The notes under the pieces were generated by a model. The model was given only the letters and a program-made list of their open reading frames with translations, made no database searches and was not told the origin of the DNA. Below are positions 1-8,645 of a stretch of DNA of 64,000 bases, piece after piece. The first letter of the stretch is position 1. Every line of letters starts with the position of its first letter. This DNA comes from Actibacterium pelagium (lineage in GTDB: Bacteria; Pseudomonadota; Alphaproteobacteria; Rhodobacterales; Rhodobacteraceae), in assembly GCF_002285415.1 (NCBI RefSeq), contig NZ_NSBU01000006.1:186001-250000 (forward strand). The letters run 5' to 3'. The position numbers were made by a program, and so were the translations under genes.

Positions 1-788
1 GTGACCACTTCATCAGCGATCAGCAGGATATCATACTTCTGCAAAACCGCCTGGATGGCGGCCCAATAGCCCTCGGGTGGCGGGACGATCCCACCAGTGC
101 CAAGGACGGGTTCGCCGATGAAGGCGGCGATCGTGTCAGGGCCCTCTGTCAGGATAAGTTCTTCCAGCCGCTCGGCACACCAGTTTGAAAAGGCGCGCTC
201 GCTCATATCCGCGTCGGGGCGGTGAAGGTAATAGGGCGCTTCGGTGTGGATGACCTGAGACAGCGGCAGGTCGAACTTCTTGTGGAAGAGCTCTAGCCCG
301 GTGAGGGACCCGGTCATCAATCCCGATCCGTGGTACCCGCGCCAGCGGCTGATGATTTTCTTCTTTTGGGGGCGGCCAAGGATATTGTTGTAATACCAGA
401 CCAGTTTGATGTTTGTCTCATTCGCGTCCGAGCCACTCATCCCGAAATACACCTTGGACATATGATCCGGGGCGCGATCCAGAATCATTTTCGCAAGCGT
501 GATCGAGGCTTCTGTGCCGTGGCCCACATAGGCATGGTAGTAGGCCAGTTCCTTGGCCTGTTCCGCAATGGCTTCGGCAATTTCCTGACGTCCATAGCCA
601 ACATTGACACAGTAGAGCCCGGCAAAGGCGTCAAGCAGTCGCTTGCCATCGCGGTCTTCGATGTAAACACCCTCTCCGCCTGTGATGATACGTGATGGCG
701 TGTCGCCCCGTGCGTGGTTGGCCAGATGTGTTGAGGGATGGAAGAAATTGTCACGATCCCATTCGGCCAGTTGGTCATTCGTCAGCAT
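1..788 (-). CDS. Class III (PLP) aminotransferase, N-terminal 262 residues, cut by window edge
   Basis: The reading frame opens at an ATG at 786-788 and runs off the left edge, so only the N-terminal part is present. It starts MLTNDQLAEWDRDNFFHPST and shows family features: a G-x-GVYIED strand, GLYCVNVGYGR, SGSDANETN (cofactor phosphate region) and, at the edge, LIADEVVT, where the Asp pairs with the PLP pyridine nitrogen. The Schiff-base lysine lies outside the window. It is divergent from an ectoine-degradation operon about 200 bp away. In such clusters an enzyme of this class transaminates L-2,4-diaminobutyrate (DoeD or Atf type), which is its likely role here. Other omega-transaminase functions cannot be excluded from half a protein. 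Confidence 0.85.
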   Translation of the reverse strand, partial: MLTNDQLAEWDRDNFFHPSTHLANHARGDTPSRIITGGEGVYIEDRDGKRLLDAFAGLYCVNVGYGRQEIAEAIAEQAKELAYYHAYVGHGTEASITLAKMILDRAPDHMSKVYFGMSGSDANETNIKLVWYYNNILGRPQKKKIISRWRGYHGSGLMTGSLTGLELFHKKFDLPLSQVIHTEAPYYLHRPDADMSERAFSNWCAERLEELILTEGPDTIAAFIGEPVLGTGGIVPPPEGYWAAIQAVLQKYDILLIADEVV

Positions 789-1010
789 TGCTTTTCCTTG
801 CCTTTGTCACGCACAGTCGTAGCAGACATTTTTGATATCCGTGAAGGCCTTGTGCTTTGTGTTGCGCCTTCGCGTCCAAACCTAGACTGTTTCACACCGT
901 GCGTTTCGGGCTGTCCGATGGTTGCGAGGGTGTTCGAGGCATCTGGCGATGACCTTTGACCTGTCGCAAGATGGCGCGCTATTCAAGAGGTGACGGGTTT
1001 GGGTGAAAGA
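789..1010. promoter_or_regulatory. Divergent promoter region, aminotransferase / eutB
   Basis: This non-coding stretch separates two genes transcribed away from each other and must hold both promoters. I see no convincing palindrome or near-consensus -35/-10 pair. A short open frame across it is judged a shadow. Confidence 0.4.
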
Positions 1011-2015
1011 ATGAAATCTGAAGTCACTCTCCAAGACAGTTATGCTGCGCGAATGCGCATCTCAGGTCGTGTTCGAACGACCCCGATTGTGTTGTCACCT
1101 AGCCTTAGCCACATGACCGGCGGCACCATCCAGCTGAAGATGGAGCACACCCAGCTAACCGGAAGTTTCAAATTGCGCGGGGCAAGCAACGCGCTGTTAA
1201 GCCTGACAGAGGCGCAGCGCGCGCACGGGGTGGTGGGCGTGTCCACGGGCAATCATGGCCGCAGCTTGGCTTATGCCGCGAAACAAGCGGGCGTCCGGTG
1301 TATCATCTGCATGTCCGAATTGGTGCCCCAAAACAAAGTGGACGGGATCAAGGCGCTGGGTGCCGAGGTCCGTATCGTCGGGCGTTCTCAAGACGATGCA
1401 CAGGTCGAAGTCGATCAGTTGGTGGCTAAAGGCATGGTCATGCTGCCGCCCTTCGACCACCCGCAGGTCATTGCAGGACAAAGCACGCTGGCGCTGGAAA
1501 TTTTGGAACAGTCGCCAGATGTGGACACGGTTCTGGTTCCCCTTTCGGGGGGTGGTTTGATCTCGGGCGTTGGGATGGTCATGAAAGCCGCCAATCCAGC
1601 CATCCGTGTGATCGGAATTTCGATGGAGCGTGGCGCGGCTATGTTCCAAAGCCAGCAAGCGGGCAAGACAATTACGGTGCCAGAGCTTCCAACCCTTGCC
1701 GACAGTCTTGGCGGTGGCGTGGGACTGGAGAACCGGCATACGTTTGCGATGACGCGCGCCTTTGTCGACGATATTGTCTTGGTCAGCGAGGCAGAGATCG
1801 CCGCGGCCATTCGCCATGCCTACTGGCAAGAGAACCAAATCATCGAAGGCGCTGGCAGCGTCGGAATCGCGGCGCTTTTGTCTGGGAAGATAAAGAACCC
1901 GGGCAAGTGCGTGGTGGTCGTTTCGGGGCAGAATATCGATATGGCCCTGCATCACCGCATCATTTCTGGTGAAGATGTTGATGTGAGCCGGGAGAGTATT
2001 GATGCCCGAAGTTAA
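1011..2015 (+). CDS. eutB: Hydroxyectoine utilization dehydratase EutB (threonine dehydratase family)
   Basis: This is a fold-type II PLP enzyme of 334 residues from the ATG at 1011; a GTG at 990 in the same frame would add seven residues. SFKLRGA carries the PLP lysine, STGNHGRS is the substrate loop and PLSGGGLISG is the phosphate-binding glycine loop. Alone it would be called threonine/serine dehydratase. Directly upstream of eutC, doeA and doeB it fits EutB, thought to act early in hydroxyectoine breakdown by removing the hydroxyl as water. Its 3' end overlaps the eutC start by 14 bp, indicating translational coupling. The family is certain; the substrate is inferred from context. Confidence 0.88.
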   Translation: MKSEVTLQDSYAARMRISGRVRTTPIVLSPSLSHMTGGTIQLKMEHTQLTGSFKLRGASNALLSLTEAQRAHGVVGVSTGNHGRSLAYAAKQAGVRCIICMSELVPQNKVDGIKALGAEVRIVGRSQDDAQVEVDQLVAKGMVMLPPFDHPQVIAGQSTLALEILEQSPDVDTVLVPLSGGGLISGVGMVMKAANPAIRVIGISMERGAAMFQSQQAGKTITVPELPTLADSLGGGVGLENRHTFAMTRAFVDDIVLVSEAEIAAAIRHAYWQENQIIEGAGSVGIAALLSGKIKNPGKCVVVVSGQNIDMALHHRIISGEDVDVSRESIDARS

Positions 2016-2994
2016 GATTTTAACCGAGGCCGAGCTTCGCGCGCTGGTTCCGCTGGATATCGATGCGATTGAGTGCGTTGAGCAGGGGTTTGCGGTGCTG
2101 GCCGATGGCAGCGTCGTGATGCCCCCGATCATGACCTTGATGGTTCCCGACCATAACGGCGAGGTTTGCGTGAAATCCGCCTATGTCCCCGGTATCGACA
2201 GTTTTGCAATGAAGATGAGCCCGGGGTTTTTCGACAATCCCAAATTGGGACTTCCAAGCACTTCGGGGTTGATGGTCTTGTTTGCATCCAAGACCGGCAT
2301 GCTTGAAGCGCTTCTATTGGATAATGGCTATCTCACGGATGTGCGCACTGCCGCTGCCGGCGCAGTGGCCGCGCGTCGCCTTGCAAAAGAGGATGCAAGC
2401 ACGGTCTGTGTCATCGGAGCTGGCGTTCAAGCTAAGTTGCAGTTGAAGGCGATTGCTCTAGTCCGGCCAATTTCGGCTGCTGTGATCTGGGCACGAGACA
2501 AAGTGAAAGCGGAGGCCCTTGCCTCTGAACTTCGGGAAGAAATGGGTATCGACGTCAGCGCACAAGAAGATGCCGCGATTGCGGTCTCTTCGGCGGATAT
2601 CGTTGTGACAACGACACCCTCTAACACGCCACTTGTCATGGCTGACTGGCTGCGCCCCGGACAGCTGATCATCGCTATGGGCTCTGATCAGGAACACAAA
2701 GTCGAATTGGAACCTGCCTGTTTGACCGAGGCCGACCTGTATGTGCCTGACAGCCAATCGCAATGCGCGGTCAAAGGGGAACTGCGCAGCGCGTTGGTGG
2801 CCGGTGTCGTTTCCCCTGAACGCGCGTTTCCCGAACTGGGCGACATCGTTACCGGTAAAGTCGCGGGTCGCGGATCAGACGGCGATATCATTATCGCCGA
2901 CCTCACAGGCACGGGGGTGCAAGACACCGCGATTGCCACCTTCGCGCGCCAGCGGGCAGAGACCGTTGGCGCAGGAACCACCTTTACAAGTTGA
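2002..2994 (+). CDS. eutC: Ornithine cyclodeaminase/mu-crystallin family protein EutC
   Basis: This 330-residue protein of the OCD/mu-crystallin family starts at the ATG at 2002, with GGGAGAG about 6 bp upstream; the in-frame TTG one codon earlier is less likely. The Rossmann segment CVIGAGVQAKLQLKA lies near residues 136-150, and the substrate-side helix contains DVRTAAAGAVAARRLA. It sits between eutB and doeA in one tightly packed operon. In hydroxyectoine catabolic clusters EutC is paired with EutB to convert hydroxyectoine to an ectoine-like intermediate. The exact reaction is taken from that context rather than from a visible residue. Confidence 0.88.
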   Translation: MPEVKILTEAELRALVPLDIDAIECVEQGFAVLADGSVVMPPIMTLMVPDHNGEVCVKSAYVPGIDSFAMKMSPGFFDNPKLGLPSTSGLMVLFASKTGMLEALLLDNGYLTDVRTAAAGAVAARRLAKEDASTVCVIGAGVQAKLQLKAIALVRPISAAVIWARDKVKAEALASELREEMGIDVSAQEDAAIAVSSADIVVTTTPSNTPLVMADWLRPGQLIIAMGSDQEHKVELEPACLTEADLYVPDSQSQCAVKGELRSALVAGVVSPERAFPELGDIVTGKVAGRGSDGDIIIADLTGTGVQDTAIATFARQRAETVGAGTTFTS

Positions 2995-3005
2995 AGCATA
3001 AGATC

Positions 3006-4193
3006 ATGAACGCACCCATTCTTCACTTCACGCAAAATGAGTTCGCAACTCGCCTGTCCAAGACCCGCGCTGCAATGGAAGCGGCCGGACTGGATGTGCT
3101 GATAGTCTCTGATCCATCCAATATGGCATGGTTAACTGGCTATGACGGCTGGTCTTTCTATGTGCATCAGGCCGTCGTGGTTGGCACGGATTTCGACCCT
3201 GTCTGGTTCGGTCGTGGTCAAGATGCTGCGGGCGCGCGGCGCACCACATGGCTGCCCGAGGGCGATATTATTGGGTACCCCGACCACTACGTTCAATCCA
3301 CAGAACGCCATCCGATGGACTATCTGGCCGCGCGCTTGATCGATCGCGGTCAAGGCGCAAAACGTATTGGCGTCGAGATGGACAACTATTGGTTCTCTGC
3401 CAAGGCCTATGCCGCCTTGACCAGCGGACTGCCAGACGCAAGCTTTTCCGATGCTACGGCCCTTGTGAACTGGCAGCGCGCCGTTAAATCCGAGACCGAG
3501 CTGGACTATATGCGCGTCGCGGGACGCTTCGTAGAGAAGATGCACAAGCGCATCTTAGAGGTTGCCGAGCCAGGTCTCCGAAAATCTTCACTTGTGGCTG
3601 AAATTTATGACGCCGGTCTGCGTTATGATGATCAAATCGGTGCTGGCGGTGACTATCCCGCGATTGTCCCGCTTCTTCCGTCAGGAGCTGACGCCGCCGC
3701 GCCGCACCTGACGTGGGACGATAAGCCCATGAAGTCGGGAGAGGGGACATTTTTCGAAATCGCAGGTGTCTACCGCAGGTATCATTGTCCGCTATCGCGA
3801 ACGGTTTTTCTTGGCCGGCCGCATAAGGAATTTCTTGAAGCCGAGAAGGCGATCCAAGAGGGTATGGAGGCAGGTCTTGAGAAAGCTCGGGCGGGAAACC
3901 CTTGTGAGGATATCGCCAAAGCCTTCTTTGCGGTCCTAGCCCGCTACGGCATCAAAAAGGACAACAGAACGGGCTATCCCATCGGGCTGTCTTATCCCCC
4001 GGACTGGGGCGAACGGACGATGAGTTTGCGGGCAGGTGACAAGACGGTGCTGGAACCTAACATGACGTTCCATTTCATGACGGGCCTTTGGATGGACGAG
4101 TGGGGCTTCGAGATTACCGAGAGCATTGTCATTCGAGACGGCGAACCTGAATTGCTAGCCAATGTCCCACGCAAACTGATGATAAAGCCATGA
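3006..4193 (+). CDS. doeA: Ectoine hydrolase DoeA (M24/creatinase-like fold)
   Basis: This 395-residue member of the M24 'pita-bread' family starts at the ATG at 3006; the TTG at 2991 that overlaps the eutC stop is a weaker choice. DoeA opens the ectoine ring to N-acetyl-2,4-diaminobutyrate. The N-terminal domain contains DPSNMAWLTGYDGWSFY, and the C-terminal domain has FEIAGVYRRYHCPLSRTVFLG. At the place where metal-dependent M24 peptidases have Asp ligands (typically D-x-G ... S-D-x-T-R-T), this protein has Glu and Cys/Pro. That agrees with creatinase-like hydrolysis without the classical metal pair. Its stop overlaps the doeB start (ATGA). Confidence 0.92.
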   Translation: MNAPILHFTQNEFATRLSKTRAAMEAAGLDVLIVSDPSNMAWLTGYDGWSFYVHQAVVVGTDFDPVWFGRGQDAAGARRTTWLPEGDIIGYPDHYVQSTERHPMDYLAARLIDRGQGAKRIGVEMDNYWFSAKAYAALTSGLPDASFSDATALVNWQRAVKSETELDYMRVAGRFVEKMHKRILEVAEPGLRKSSLVAEIYDAGLRYDDQIGAGGDYPAIVPLLPSGADAAAPHLTWDDKPMKSGEGTFFEIAGVYRRYHCPLSRTVFLGRPHKEFLEAEKAIQEGMEAGLEKARAGNPCEDIAKAFFAVLARYGIKKDNRTGYPIGLSYPPDWGERTMSLRAGDKTVLEPNMTFHFMTGLWMDEWGFEITESIVIRDGEPELLANVPRKLMIKP

Positions 4194-5182
4194 CCGCAAT
4201 CAATCCGATCTCAAGCACTGTTCCGTTCGATCAGGACGGGGAGTTTCATGGTTTTCTGTCTCTTCCGCATAGCCAAGAGGACAGCGCATGGGGGCTTATA
4301 CAGATCCCGATTTCAGTGTTTCGAAACGGAGATGGGCCAACCGCGCTGCTAACCGGGGCAAACCACGGGGACGAATACGAAGGGCCAATTGCGCTTCAAT
4401 CCCTTACCCACGACCTAAGCGCGGAAGACGTTCAGGGCAGGGTGATCATTGTACCCTACATGAACTACCCGGCCTTTCGTGCAGGTCGACGCATCTCGCC
4501 GGTAGATGGGCTGAATATGAATCGCATCTTTCCCGGAAAACCGGATGGTACGGTGACCGAGAAGATCGCAGATTACTTTCTGAACCAGCTGATCCCCTTG
4601 GCCGATATTGTTCTGGACTATCACTCGGGGGGGAAGTCCCTGGACTTTATTCCCTTTGCCGCAGCGCATCTGCTTGAAGACAAAGCCCAAGAGGCGGCAT
4701 GCATCGCCGCGATGGAGGCGTTCGGCGCGCCTTATTCGATGACCTTGAAAGAAATCGACCCGACCGGAATGTACGACACGGCGGCCGAGGATGCCGGGAA
4801 AGTATTCATCTCAACCGAGCTTGGCGGCGGCGGCTCTGCCACAGCACGCTCAGCGGGCATTGCGCGAAGGGGGGCGGAAAACATCCTTAGGCATGCGGGC
4901 ATTTTACAGGGAGAGCCCGCAAGTAATGGTTCCACGCGGATCGATACCACCGGTGGCGATTGCTTTCACTTCTCTCCATGCGACGGAATGCTTGAGATGC
5001 TGTTCGACCTCGAGGACGAAGTGGCAAAGGGCGACACCATCGCAAGAATCTGGCCCTCGGATCGATCAGGGCAGAAGCCTGCAGAAGTAGTATCCAAGGA
5101 GTCCGGAATCTTAGCTGCGCGACACTTCCCCGGGCTGATCAGGCTTGGTGATTGTTTGGCTGTTGTGGCGATCGCGGGGTGA
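4190..5182 (+). CDS. doeB: N-acetyl-2,4-diaminobutyrate deacetylase DoeB (AstE/AspA family)
   Basis: This 330-residue zinc carboxypeptidase-like protein of the succinylglutamate desuccinylase/aspartoacylase family follows doeA with a 4-bp overlap. GANHGDEYEG (near residues 56-65) supplies the first zinc His and the Glu, and LDYHSGGKSLD the second His. ELGGGGSATARS and the C-terminal beta-barrel end (LIRLGDCLAVVAIAG) are also present. DoeB removes the acetyl group left after DoeA action, giving 2,4-diaminobutyrate for the neighbouring aminotransferase. It is the last gene of the operon; a hairpin and then att-like repeat A follow. Confidence 0.92.
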   Translation: MTAINPISSTVPFDQDGEFHGFLSLPHSQEDSAWGLIQIPISVFRNGDGPTALLTGANHGDEYEGPIALQSLTHDLSAEDVQGRVIIVPYMNYPAFRAGRRISPVDGLNMNRIFPGKPDGTVTEKIADYFLNQLIPLADIVLDYHSGGKSLDFIPFAAAHLLEDKAQEAACIAAMEAFGAPYSMTLKEIDPTGMYDTAAEDAGKVFISTELGGGGSATARSAGIARRGAENILRHAGILQGEPASNGSTRIDTTGGDCFHFSPCDGMLEMLFDLEDEVAKGDTIARIWPSDRSGQKPAEVVSKESGILAARHFPGLIRLGDCLAVVAIAG

Positions 5183-5221
5183 TTCCAGTCGACGCTAAGG
5201 CCTTTTGCTTGTTTGAGATGC

Positions 5222-5250
5222 GCTTGATGCAGGCAAGTGAGCCATCAAGC
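5222..5250 (+). terminator. Stem-loop after doeB
   Basis: The arms GCTTGATG (5222-5229) and CATCAAGC (5243-5250) are perfect complements around a 13-nt loop, 40 bp after the doeB stop. There is no following T-run, so this may be a weak terminator or an mRNA 3' stabiliser. Confidence 0.45.
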
Positions 5251-5425
5251 AGTGACCGCAGACAAGATACAAAAGAGTGACAAGTCAGCCGAACGGAATC
5301 CGGTCTCAGCGAAACGCGCCAAACATGCCGAAATTTATTGGGAAGATTTGGTAGAGCGTAAGGGCGTCCAATCCCTCACCTCTTGCATGCCATGGGCGAA
5401 ATAAGTTTGTGCGACCAGTTCACCA
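5250..5425 (-). repeat. att-like repeat copy A (decayed tRNA-Ala 3' half plus arms)
   Basis: Read on the minus strand, positions 5395-5349 resemble the 3' half of the tRNA-Ala at 57787-57862, but with several mismatches in the T-arm and acceptor. Beyond it (lower coordinates) is the same arm found in copies B-E, including AACATGCCGAAA, CCGAACGG and GAGTGACAAG (plus-strand spelling). On the other side is the second arm with CGAAATAAGTTTGTGCGACC, matching copies C and D. It is the most diverged copy, so probably the oldest. Confidence 0.75.
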
Positions 5426-5728
5426 GATCGGACGAGATTGTGGGGAGGCGAACATAATTCGATACCCTGAGAAACACGCAACGCTCAGCGCGAAAGGTGC
5501 AGTTTCGTTGAGCTTAGTTGAGTCTCGCCGAGTTTGGTGTTGGAGGCTAAAGAGGGACAAAACGCGGATCTTTCCCGAAATCTGAGGTCTGTATCCGGCC
5601 CTTTTCTACCAATCTAGTGTCGCGCAGTGAAGGTTTGTTCCCAGTCATATCGGCGCGTTCATCCAATTGCGCCAATCGTCCGAGTTCAAGTGGAAACGGC
5701 TCAAGTACGCGGGCGCATCCGTATGAGA
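5426..5728. other. Gap between repeat A and otnI
   Basis: No gene is recognised. A 67-codon minus-strand frame (5547-5750) overlaps the end of otnI and has no family resemblance that I can see. Confidence 0.4.
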
Positions 5729-6490
5729 TCAGCCAAGCGTCGACATCCACGCCAATGAAGCATCTGTTTCACCTTTAGGTTTGTATTCTGCACCTAAAGG
5801 GGTGTGCCAGCCCAAGGCTTCAATCTCTGAAAAAACCGTCCGATAGTCGATATCGCCGTGGTCAGGGGGGGCGCGATCAGGCACGGAGGCGAACTGGATG
5901 TGTCCGATTAGAGGCAGCAAATCCCGCAGTCGAGAGATTACGTCACCTTCGGTTCGCCCAACGTGGTAGCAGTCGAACATTAGTTTGAGGTTCGATGCAC
6001 CAACGCGATCGATGACTTCCGCCGCCTGATGTGTCGTTCGCAAAAAATAACCCGGCGCGTCATGTTCGTTCAGTGGTTCGATCAACATCGTCAACTCTTG
6101 CTTGGCACCCTGCTTGCAAGCGTATTCCAAGTTCTCAACGAAAGTGCGGCCACCGGCGATGCTTTGATTAAACCCTGCCATGACATGAATGTTGCGCGCA
6201 CCGATCTTGACGGCGTAGTCGATGGCTTCGTCGATCGCAGCGCGCGCTTCAATCTCACGGCCTGGAATGGCAGATAGGCCGTTTTCACCGGCTCGAACGT
6301 CGCCTCGACGGGTGTTTAAACCCAACATGGTCAGCCCTGTTTCCTGCAGTGCGGCCTTCACCTCTAAGGCGGGAACGTCATAGGGCCAATGGCATTCAAC
6401 GGCATCGAATCCTGCATCCTTTGCCGCGCGAATTGCGTCGGGCAAAGGACGGTCGTTCCATAGAAAACCAAGGTTGGCCGAGAACTTCAT
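5729..6490 (-). CDS. otnI: 2-oxo-tetronate isomerase OtnI (hydroxypyruvate isomerase family)
   Basis: This 253-residue TIM-barrel sugar isomerase starts at the ATG at 6490 (MKFSANLGFLW), overlapping the otnC stop by 4 bp. The sequence shows DAVECHWPYDVP, the strand MLIEPLNEHDAPGYFL with the metal-binding Glu, LMFDCYHVGRTEGD and HIQFASVPDRAPPDHGDIDY, all typical of the hydroxypyruvate isomerase/OtnI group. OtnI interconverts 2-oxo- and 3-oxo-tetronate so that OtnK can phosphorylate the product. It is the last gene of the ltnD-otnK-otnC-otnI operon. Confidence 0.9.
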   Translation of the reverse strand: MKFSANLGFLWNDRPLPDAIRAAKDAGFDAVECHWPYDVPALEVKAALQETGLTMLGLNTRRGDVRAGENGLSAIPGREIEARAAIDEAIDYAVKIGARNIHVMAGFNQSIAGGRTFVENLEYACKQGAKQELTMLIEPLNEHDAPGYFLRTTHQAAEVIDRVGASNLKLMFDCYHVGRTEGDVISRLRDLLPLIGHIQFASVPDRAPPDHGDIDYRTVFSEIEALGWHTPLGAEYKPKGETDASLAWMSTLG

Positions 6491-7137
6491 ACGTCCCACT
6501 CCACGTCGAATTTCGTCACCAAGGCCTGGATCTGGGTTTCGGTCAAAGCGCGTGGGCTCATACCCCGTGTCATCATCGCCAGACGGGCGGTGTCTTCAAG
6601 TTCCTCGATGGCATTGCAGGCCGCTTCGACATCCTTGCCGGCCACCACTGGCCCGTGATTGGCCAGCATTACCGCAGACCGTTTGCCCGCGAGACCGCGC
6701 ACCGCTTCGCCCATTGCCGGATCGCCTGGCAGGAAAAAGGGCAACAGCTTTACCTTGCCAAGCTTCATGATCGCATAGGGGGTCAGGGGCGGCAGGAAGT
6801 TGTCTGCATCCACATCAGGCATCATCGACAGCGCCACAGAATGACAAGAATGCAAGTGGACTACCGCACCTGCTGTTGACCGCGTGTCGTAAAAAGCAGC
6901 GTGCAGTGGCATTTCTTTCGTTGGTTTGTCCCCGCCAATCAAAGTGCCATGCGCGTCGAACCGGCTCAGGCGTCCGGGATCAAGCCGGCCAAAGCTGGTG
7001 CCCGTTGGCGAGACCAGCAATCCACCATCTGGCGTGCGTGCCGAGATATTGCCAGTGCTGCCGCCTGTCAGCCCCCTGTCGAACATGGACTTCGCTAGCA
7101 GGCAGATTTGCTCGCGCAGTTTGGATTCCTCGCTCAT
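6487..7137 (-). CDS. otnC: 3-oxo-tetronate 4-phosphate decarboxylase OtnC (class II aldolase family)
   Basis: This 216-residue class II aldolase/adducin-family protein shows GSTGNISARTPDGGLLVSPT near the N-terminus, the zinc-binding VHLHSCHSVALS and ANHGPVVAGKD. It is joined to otnK and otnI by 4-bp overlaps on either side. In tetronate pathways OtnC decarboxylates 3-oxo-tetronate 4-phosphate to dihydroxyacetone phosphate and CO2. The family call is secure; the substrate rests on the flanking otnK, otnI and ltnD genes. Confidence 0.92.
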   Translation of the reverse strand: MSEESKLREQICLLAKSMFDRGLTGGSTGNISARTPDGGLLVSPTGTSFGRLDPGRLSRFDAHGTLIGGDKPTKEMPLHAAFYDTRSTAGAVVHLHSCHSVALSMMPDVDADNFLPPLTPYAIMKLGKVKLLPFFLPGDPAMGEAVRGLAGKRSAVMLANHGPVVAGKDVEAACNAIEELEDTARLAMMTRGMSPRALTETQIQALVTKFDVEWDV

Positions 7138-8405
7138 GCGGCCTCCAAAATCTTTTGGGCGTCGGTAAAAAAGGTCTCAGCCCCGAAATTACCGGATTTC
7201 AGGGTCAGAGCAATCTGGTGTCCATCGGACTGGCAATAGGTCCACGGCACACCCGGTGCGATTTCAGCTCCGACATCAAGTTGTGACACGCCAAGCGCCT
7301 TGGTCACCGCACCCGAGGTTTCACCGCCGGCGACGATGACACGCCGCGCTCCTGCATCGCGGGCAGCTACTGCGCAGGCCGACAATGTGGCCTCGACGAT
7401 CTCACCAGCAGCGGCGATACCCAGCTTGGCCTGTGCGGCTTTGACTTTTTCGGGGGTTGCGGTCGCATAAATAAGGGGGGCGGCGGTCAGATCCTGCTCC
7501 GCCAACCAATCTAGCGCCTCTTGTGCGCCATTTTCAGCAAGAGCCAATGGGTCCAGTTGGAACGCAGGCGCGCCTCGACGCATGTAGTCAGCCACCTGCC
7601 TGTTGGTCATCGCTGAGCAGCTACCTGACAGCACGATCGTCTCTGGGCTTAAGCGGGGGGCTTTTGCCTTGGGAGCATCCGCAGAAAGCGTCCCATCGGC
7701 CAGATACAGAGCGGGCAATGGCATCGCCACCGCACTGCCACCGGTCATCAACGGCATGTCACGGCACGCCTCGGCGATCACTTCCAGATCAGAGTTTGCC
7801 ACCGCATCCACAACCACATGAGCAATGCCTTCGGCTTTCAGTTGCGCTAGCTTGTTGCGCAAAGCTTCAGCACCCTGCGCGACTGTCAGGCGGTCTGCCA
7901 GTCCAACCGATCGCGTCACCTGTGGCGCCAGTAAGCGCATCAGGTTGCTGTCTCGCATGGGGGTAAGCGGGTGATCCTTCATCGGGCTTTCCGCCAAAAG
8001 CTGTTGTCCTACAAACAGGTTTCCCATGAAGATTGACCGGCCATTCTCTGGAAATGCGGGGCAATAGATCGTCTGATCGGTGCCGAGATCCGCCATCAAA
8101 GCTTCGGCGACCGGGCCGATATTGCCTTCCGGGGTCGAGTCAAATGTCGAACAGTATTTCCAGAAAAACCTCTGCGCGCCGGCGGCTTTCAACCATTTGA
8201 GGGCCGCCCGAGTTTCTGCCACGGCTTCGGCGACAGGCGCGGTGCGGGATTTGAGGGCAATGACTTCAAAGGCCGACGGGTCGGAAGGTGGATCGGATGG
8301 CACTCCGATCCGAAGCGAAACCTGTACGCCGCTGCGCGCCAGCAATCCTGCCAGATCGGTTGCACCCGTAAAGTCGTCGGCAATGCAGCCCAGAACGGTT
8401 TTCAT
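7134..8405 (-). CDS. otnK: 3-oxo-tetronate kinase OtnK (DUF1537 family)
   Basis: This 423-residue four-carbon acid sugar kinase starts MKTVLGCIADDFTGATDLAG, the conserved N-terminal substrate site (ADDFTGA). The C-terminal nucleotide-binding part has VAGGETSGAVTKALGV followed by PGVPW. The length is usual for OtnK. It phosphorylates 3-oxo-tetronate, the oxidation product of threonate or erythronate. Only about 4 bp separate its start from the stop of a broken methylglyoxal-synthase-like frame that sits between it and ltnD. Confidence 0.94.
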   Translation of the reverse strand: MKTVLGCIADDFTGATDLAGLLARSGVQVSLRIGVPSDPPSDPSAFEVIALKSRTAPVAEAVAETRAALKWLKAAGAQRFFWKYCSTFDSTPEGNIGPVAEALMADLGTDQTIYCPAFPENGRSIFMGNLFVGQQLLAESPMKDHPLTPMRDSNLMRLLAPQVTRSVGLADRLTVAQGAEALRNKLAQLKAEGIAHVVVDAVANSDLEVIAEACRDMPLMTGGSAVAMPLPALYLADGTLSADAPKAKAPRLSPETIVLSGSCSAMTNRQVADYMRRGAPAFQLDPLALAENGAQEALDWLAEQDLTAAPLIYATATPEKVKAAQAKLGIAAAGEIVEATLSACAVAARDAGARRVIVAGGETSGAVTKALGVSQLDVGAEIAPGVPWTYCQSDGHQIALTLKSGNFGAETFFTDAQKILEAA

Positions 8406-8409
8406 CGGT

Positions 8410-8639
8410 TCATTCCTTCACAATCATTGCCGTCAGAACGGGGGCAGCTGACAAACTGTTCACAGCCAAAGGCTTGTCATTGAGGGTCGCCAAGAGCAGC
8501 TGGGATTTCACGTTCACATCGTGCATGGGGCATCACAGTCATCGGATCGATAAGATAGATTAAGGCGTCAGGTTTGCCTCTTGCAATCATCGCGTTCAAT
8601 TGCGCGTTACGGGCATAAAAGCGCAATTCGTGCCTCCAT
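8410..8639 (-). pseudogene. Relic of a methylglyoxal-synthase-like gene
   Basis: The gap between ltnD and otnK is not empty. On the minus strand an ATG at 8639 gives MEARIALL, a normal start for this family, then stops. In another frame it continues NAQLNAMIARGKPDALI and YLIDPMTVMPH, matching the active-site strand of methylglyoxal synthase (Asp and His in D-P-x-x-x-x-P-H). A further frame change gives MHDVNVKSQLLLATLNDKPL and AVNSLSAA, matching the family's C-terminal part, with a TGA at 8410. Against an intact protein roughly 40-60 codons after the start appear deleted. This is a read by eye; the gene is clearly non-functional. Confidence 0.7.
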
Positions 8640-8645
8640 AATTGC

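Noticed and set aside
1197-2132. 311-codon minus-strand frame opposite eutB
   Set aside because: It is the antisense shadow of eutB; the composition (many His and Arg) is typical of such shadows.
5547-5750. 67-codon minus-strand frame overlapping the otnI end
   Set aside because: No ribosome-binding site, no recognisable family, and overlap with a certain gene.
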